Made by a program: the position numbers and the translations under genes
Shown: positions 23,331 through 25,312 of the stretch, one piece after another
Layout of the letters: each line of letters starts with the position of its first letter
Position numbering within the stretch: the first letter of the stretch is position 1
NCBI GenBank assembly: GCA_050732575.1
Contig: JBOHRF010000048.1
Span: forward strand, 1-25,312
Direction of reading: 5' to 3'
From: JBBDWZ01 sp050732575
GTDB lineage: Bacteria; Gemmatimonadota; Gemmatimonadetes; Longimicrobiales; RSA9
Length of the DNA stretch: 25,312 nt
The notes under the pieces: model-generated
What the model saw: only the letters and a program-made list of their open reading frames with translations
Databases searched by the model: none
What the model was told of the DNA's origin: nothing

Positions 23331-25312
23331 TCAATTCGTTGTGACTCTCCCGCCCTCCGTCCGCTTCCACTGCTTATACCACGACATCATGTAGAGCTGA
23401 GTGCGCATGAAGTTGGATGGCTTCGAGCTGGTGCCGTGATACTCGCCTTCAAAGCGCAGCAGTGCAGCGGGCACGCCGCGCATTTTGAGCGCAGCGTAGT
23501 ATTCCTCGCTCTGCGGCATGGGCGTGCGCAGGTCCAGCTCACCGGTCATGACCACAGTGGGCGTGGTCACGTTGCCCACGTACATGAGCGGCGAATGTTT
23601 GAGCCATTGTTCGGGTGCTTCCCAGAATGGCTTGTCGAAGAAATTGTAGGTGAAGAGCGGTACATCGGTCTGGCCGGCGAAGCTCATCCAGTTAATGACG
23701 GGGCAACGAACGGCGGCCGCGGCAAAGCGATTGGTGTGGCCAATGACCCAACTGGAGAGCACGCCACCCCCTGAGCAGCCGCCCACGTACAGGGTATTCG
23801 TGTCCACGTAGCCGCGGCTCACCACGGCGTCCACACCCGCCATCAGGTCATCATAGTCGACGCTGGGATAGGCGTGTTCGATGGCATTGCCGAATGCACT
23901 GCCGTAGCCGGTCGAGCCGCGTGGGTTGGTGTACAACACAACGTAGCCGTTGGCGGCGAAGTTCTGGTACATGTAGCTGAAGCCAACGTTGTACATGCCG
24001 TGCGGCCCGCCGTGGATTTCCATGATGAGCGGGTATTTGCGTGCGGGATCGAAGCCGGGCGGCTTGACGATCCAGCCATCGATGCGCGTGTTGTTGGTTG
24101 AGGTGTAGGTAACCCGCTCGACCTCACCCAGCTGGATGCGCGCCAGGATGTCCTCATTGACCCGCGTCAGTTGTGTAACGTCACCCGGCCTTGCGGCGCC
24201 ACCGCGCAGCGCGATGCGCACAATGTCGGGTGGCTGTTTGGGGTTGGTCAGCATGCCGACGCCGATCAGACTGGTACTGGCGCGCGGCGAGATGACCAGG
24301 CTGGTCAGCATGTGCTCGCCGGTCGAGATCTCACGTACGCCTCCTGTGAGTCCGGCGAACGACACGTTCGATGTGCCGCGATCCTGTACCGTGAAGTAGA
24401 GTCCGCTGCCATCGGGCGCCCAGCTCACATCGCCCACATCGCGGTCCAGGTTGGCGCTCAACTTCTGCGCGCCGCTGCCATCCGCATTCATGAGATACAG
24501 CTCGGTCGCATGGTAGCTGTCGTTGACTTCCGTGTAGCCGCGATAGGCGATCTTCTTGCCATCGGGCGAGACCAGCGGCGCCGACCACGCGCCCACGCTC
24601 GTAGTGAGCTTGCGCATGGCGCCCGTGGCCACATCCGTGATGTAGATGTGCGAGGTCCGGTAATTCATGTCGGCTGCGGAATCGGCAAAAGCATCGAACA
24701 CGATGTTCTTGCCATCGGGCGTCCAGTCCCAACCCACACCGCCGTCCAATCCATCGAAGCGTGCCCCCACGCTCCAGTTGCCGCGCGTGAGCGGACGCGC
24801 CGTGCCGCCCTCGGCCGGCACCACGAACAGATGGCGCTGGCCCGAGGGCAGGAAACCGCGCCGGTCCTGCTTGAAGTGCAGCGTGTTCTCGTAACGCGGC
24901 GGCGGCGTCCAGCGCGCGCCCCGCGGGGCCTCCGGCAGGTCGATGCGCCACACCTTGATGGCGGGCACGAACATGCTGAAGCCCAGCGCGCGGCCGTCCG
25001 GCGACCAGCGCAGGTCGGACGGGGCTTCATCGATGCGCGTGATCTGCGTGGTTGCACCCTCGGCATCCATGTAGCGCACGAAGATCTGCACGCCGCGCGG
25101 CTCGCCATCCGCCAGGTAGGCGATGCGCGTGCCATCGGGTGACCAGATGGGACTGGCTCCTTTGGCCAACATCCGGTTGTGCGTGCCATCGATGTTCATG
25201 ATCCAGAGCGCTGCATCCCAGCGGTCTTCCAGCTTGTTGACCGCGCGCCGCGTGTAGATGACCTGTTTGCCATCGGGTGAGATTTGTGGACCTGCTACCT
25301 GCTCGAAATCGA
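23331..25312 (-). CDS. S9 prolyl-oligopeptidase-like peptidase, 5' end outside window
   Basis: C-terminal 660 residues of an S9-type serine peptidase; the frame stays open to the window edge (about residue DFEQVAGPQISPDGKQVIYT), so the true start and any signal peptide are missing. The first half is a TolB/PD40-type propeller with repeated S/T/A-PDG motifs (SPDGTRIAYLAD, SPDGRALGFS, TPDGKNIVFD, SPDGKKIAYRG, APDGSGLYFT). The catalytic alpha/beta domain has the nucleophile in GGCSGGG (GxSxG), Asp in GELDLRTPMPQ and His in EGEYHGTSSKPSN, typical of acylaminoacyl-peptidase/DPP-like S9 members. The likely role is degradation of imported or periplasmic peptides. It ends in a TAACGGA-family hairpin. 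Confidence 0.93.
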   Translation of the reverse strand, partial: DFEQVAGPQISPDGKQVIYTRRAVNKLEDRWDAALWIMNIDGTHNRMLAKGASPIWSPDGTRIAYLADGEPRGVQIFVRYMDAEGATTQITRIDEAPSDLRWSPDGRALGFSMFVPAIKVWRIDLPEAPRGARWTPPPRYENTLHFKQDRRGFLPSGQRHLFVVPAEGGTARPLTRGNWSVGARFDGLDGGVGWDWTPDGKNIVFDAFADSAADMNYRTSHIYITDVATGAMRKLTTSVGAWSAPLVSPDGKKIAYRGYTEVNDSYHATELYLMNADGSGAQKLSANLDRDVGDVSWAPDGSGLYFTVQDRGTSNVSFAGLTGGVREISTGEHMLTSLVISPRASTSLIGVGMLTNPKQPPDIVRIALRGGAARPGDVTQLTRVNEDILARIQLGEVERVTYTSTNNTRIDGWIVKPPGFDPARKYPLIMEIHGGPHGMYNVGFSYMYQNFAANGYVVLYTNPRGSTGYGSAFGNAIEHAYPSVDYDDLMAGVDAVVSRGYVDTNTLYVGGCSGGGVLSSWVIGHTNRFAAAAVRCPVINWMSFAGQTDVPLFTYNFFDKPFWEAPEQWLKHSPLMYVGNVTTPTVVMTGELDLRTPMPQSEEYYAALKMRGVPAALLRFEGEYHGTSSKPSNFMRTQLYMMSWYKQWKRTEGGRVTTN

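Noticed and set aside
24171..25142. 323-aa open frame on the + strand
   Set aside because: Antisense to the S9 peptidase propeller; its regularity only mirrors the PDG repeat codons.

Overview
The window looks like chromosomal DNA of a GC-rich, free-living Gram-negative-type bacterium. It carries several lipoproteins, large exported or periplasmic hydrolases, an S9 peptidase with PD40 repeats, a lipoprotein haemoglobin and a DUF4139 protein. This mix resembles soil or sediment Gemmatimonadota or Acidobacteriota-like genomes. That placement is inference from gene style: there is no rRNA or other phylogenetic marker here. I see no tRNA, rRNA, CRISPR array, integrase or intact insertion sequence.

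Layout. 1-4.7 kb, all minus strand: a small lipoprotein; a translationally coupled GntR/YtrA-type regulator and membrane protein with a probable self-operator and a probably leaderless promoter; a frameshifted dienelactone-hydrolase-like gene; and a V8/trypsin-like serine protease. 4.8-9.8 kb: a DUF4139 protein divergent from an ABC-2 exporter pair (ATPase and permease overlapping by 8 nt), then a small lipoprotein that converges on a lipoprotein truncated haemoglobin across a perfect 34-bp inverted repeat. 9.8-10.25 kb: a non-coding stretch ending in a good sigma70-like promoter.

10.2-14.4 kb is the most unusual part: a compact four-gene operon of a coiled-coil/HEAT-like protein, an HTH-ParA ATPase, a second long coiled-coil protein whose start overlaps the ParA stop, and a 301-aa protein I cannot assign. 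No ParB or replication gene accompanies it. It looks like an orphan ParA positioning system for an unknown cargo.

14.5-20.3 kb: an alpha-amino-acid-ester-hydrolase-like CocE/NonD hydrolase, a BNR/sialidase-fold lipoprotein and, convergent to it, a large AtsA-like arylsulfatase with the CxPxR formylglycine motif. 20.4-22.1 kb is decaying: a hybrid sensor histidine kinase with an internal deletion and frameshifts, then a bile-acid:sodium-symporter-family gene that lacks a usual start codon where homology expects one. 22.1-25.3 kb: an orphan coiled-coil protein and an S9 prolyl-oligopeptidase-like gene cut by the window edge.

One theme crosses the window. Many genes end in TAACGGA, with the stop codon forming part of the motif, and run into intergenic hairpins that share AACGGA, AACGAATTGA and GAGCACGAGAACGACCACG words. 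This looks like a dispersed family of 3'-end hairpins (terminator-like or REP-like).
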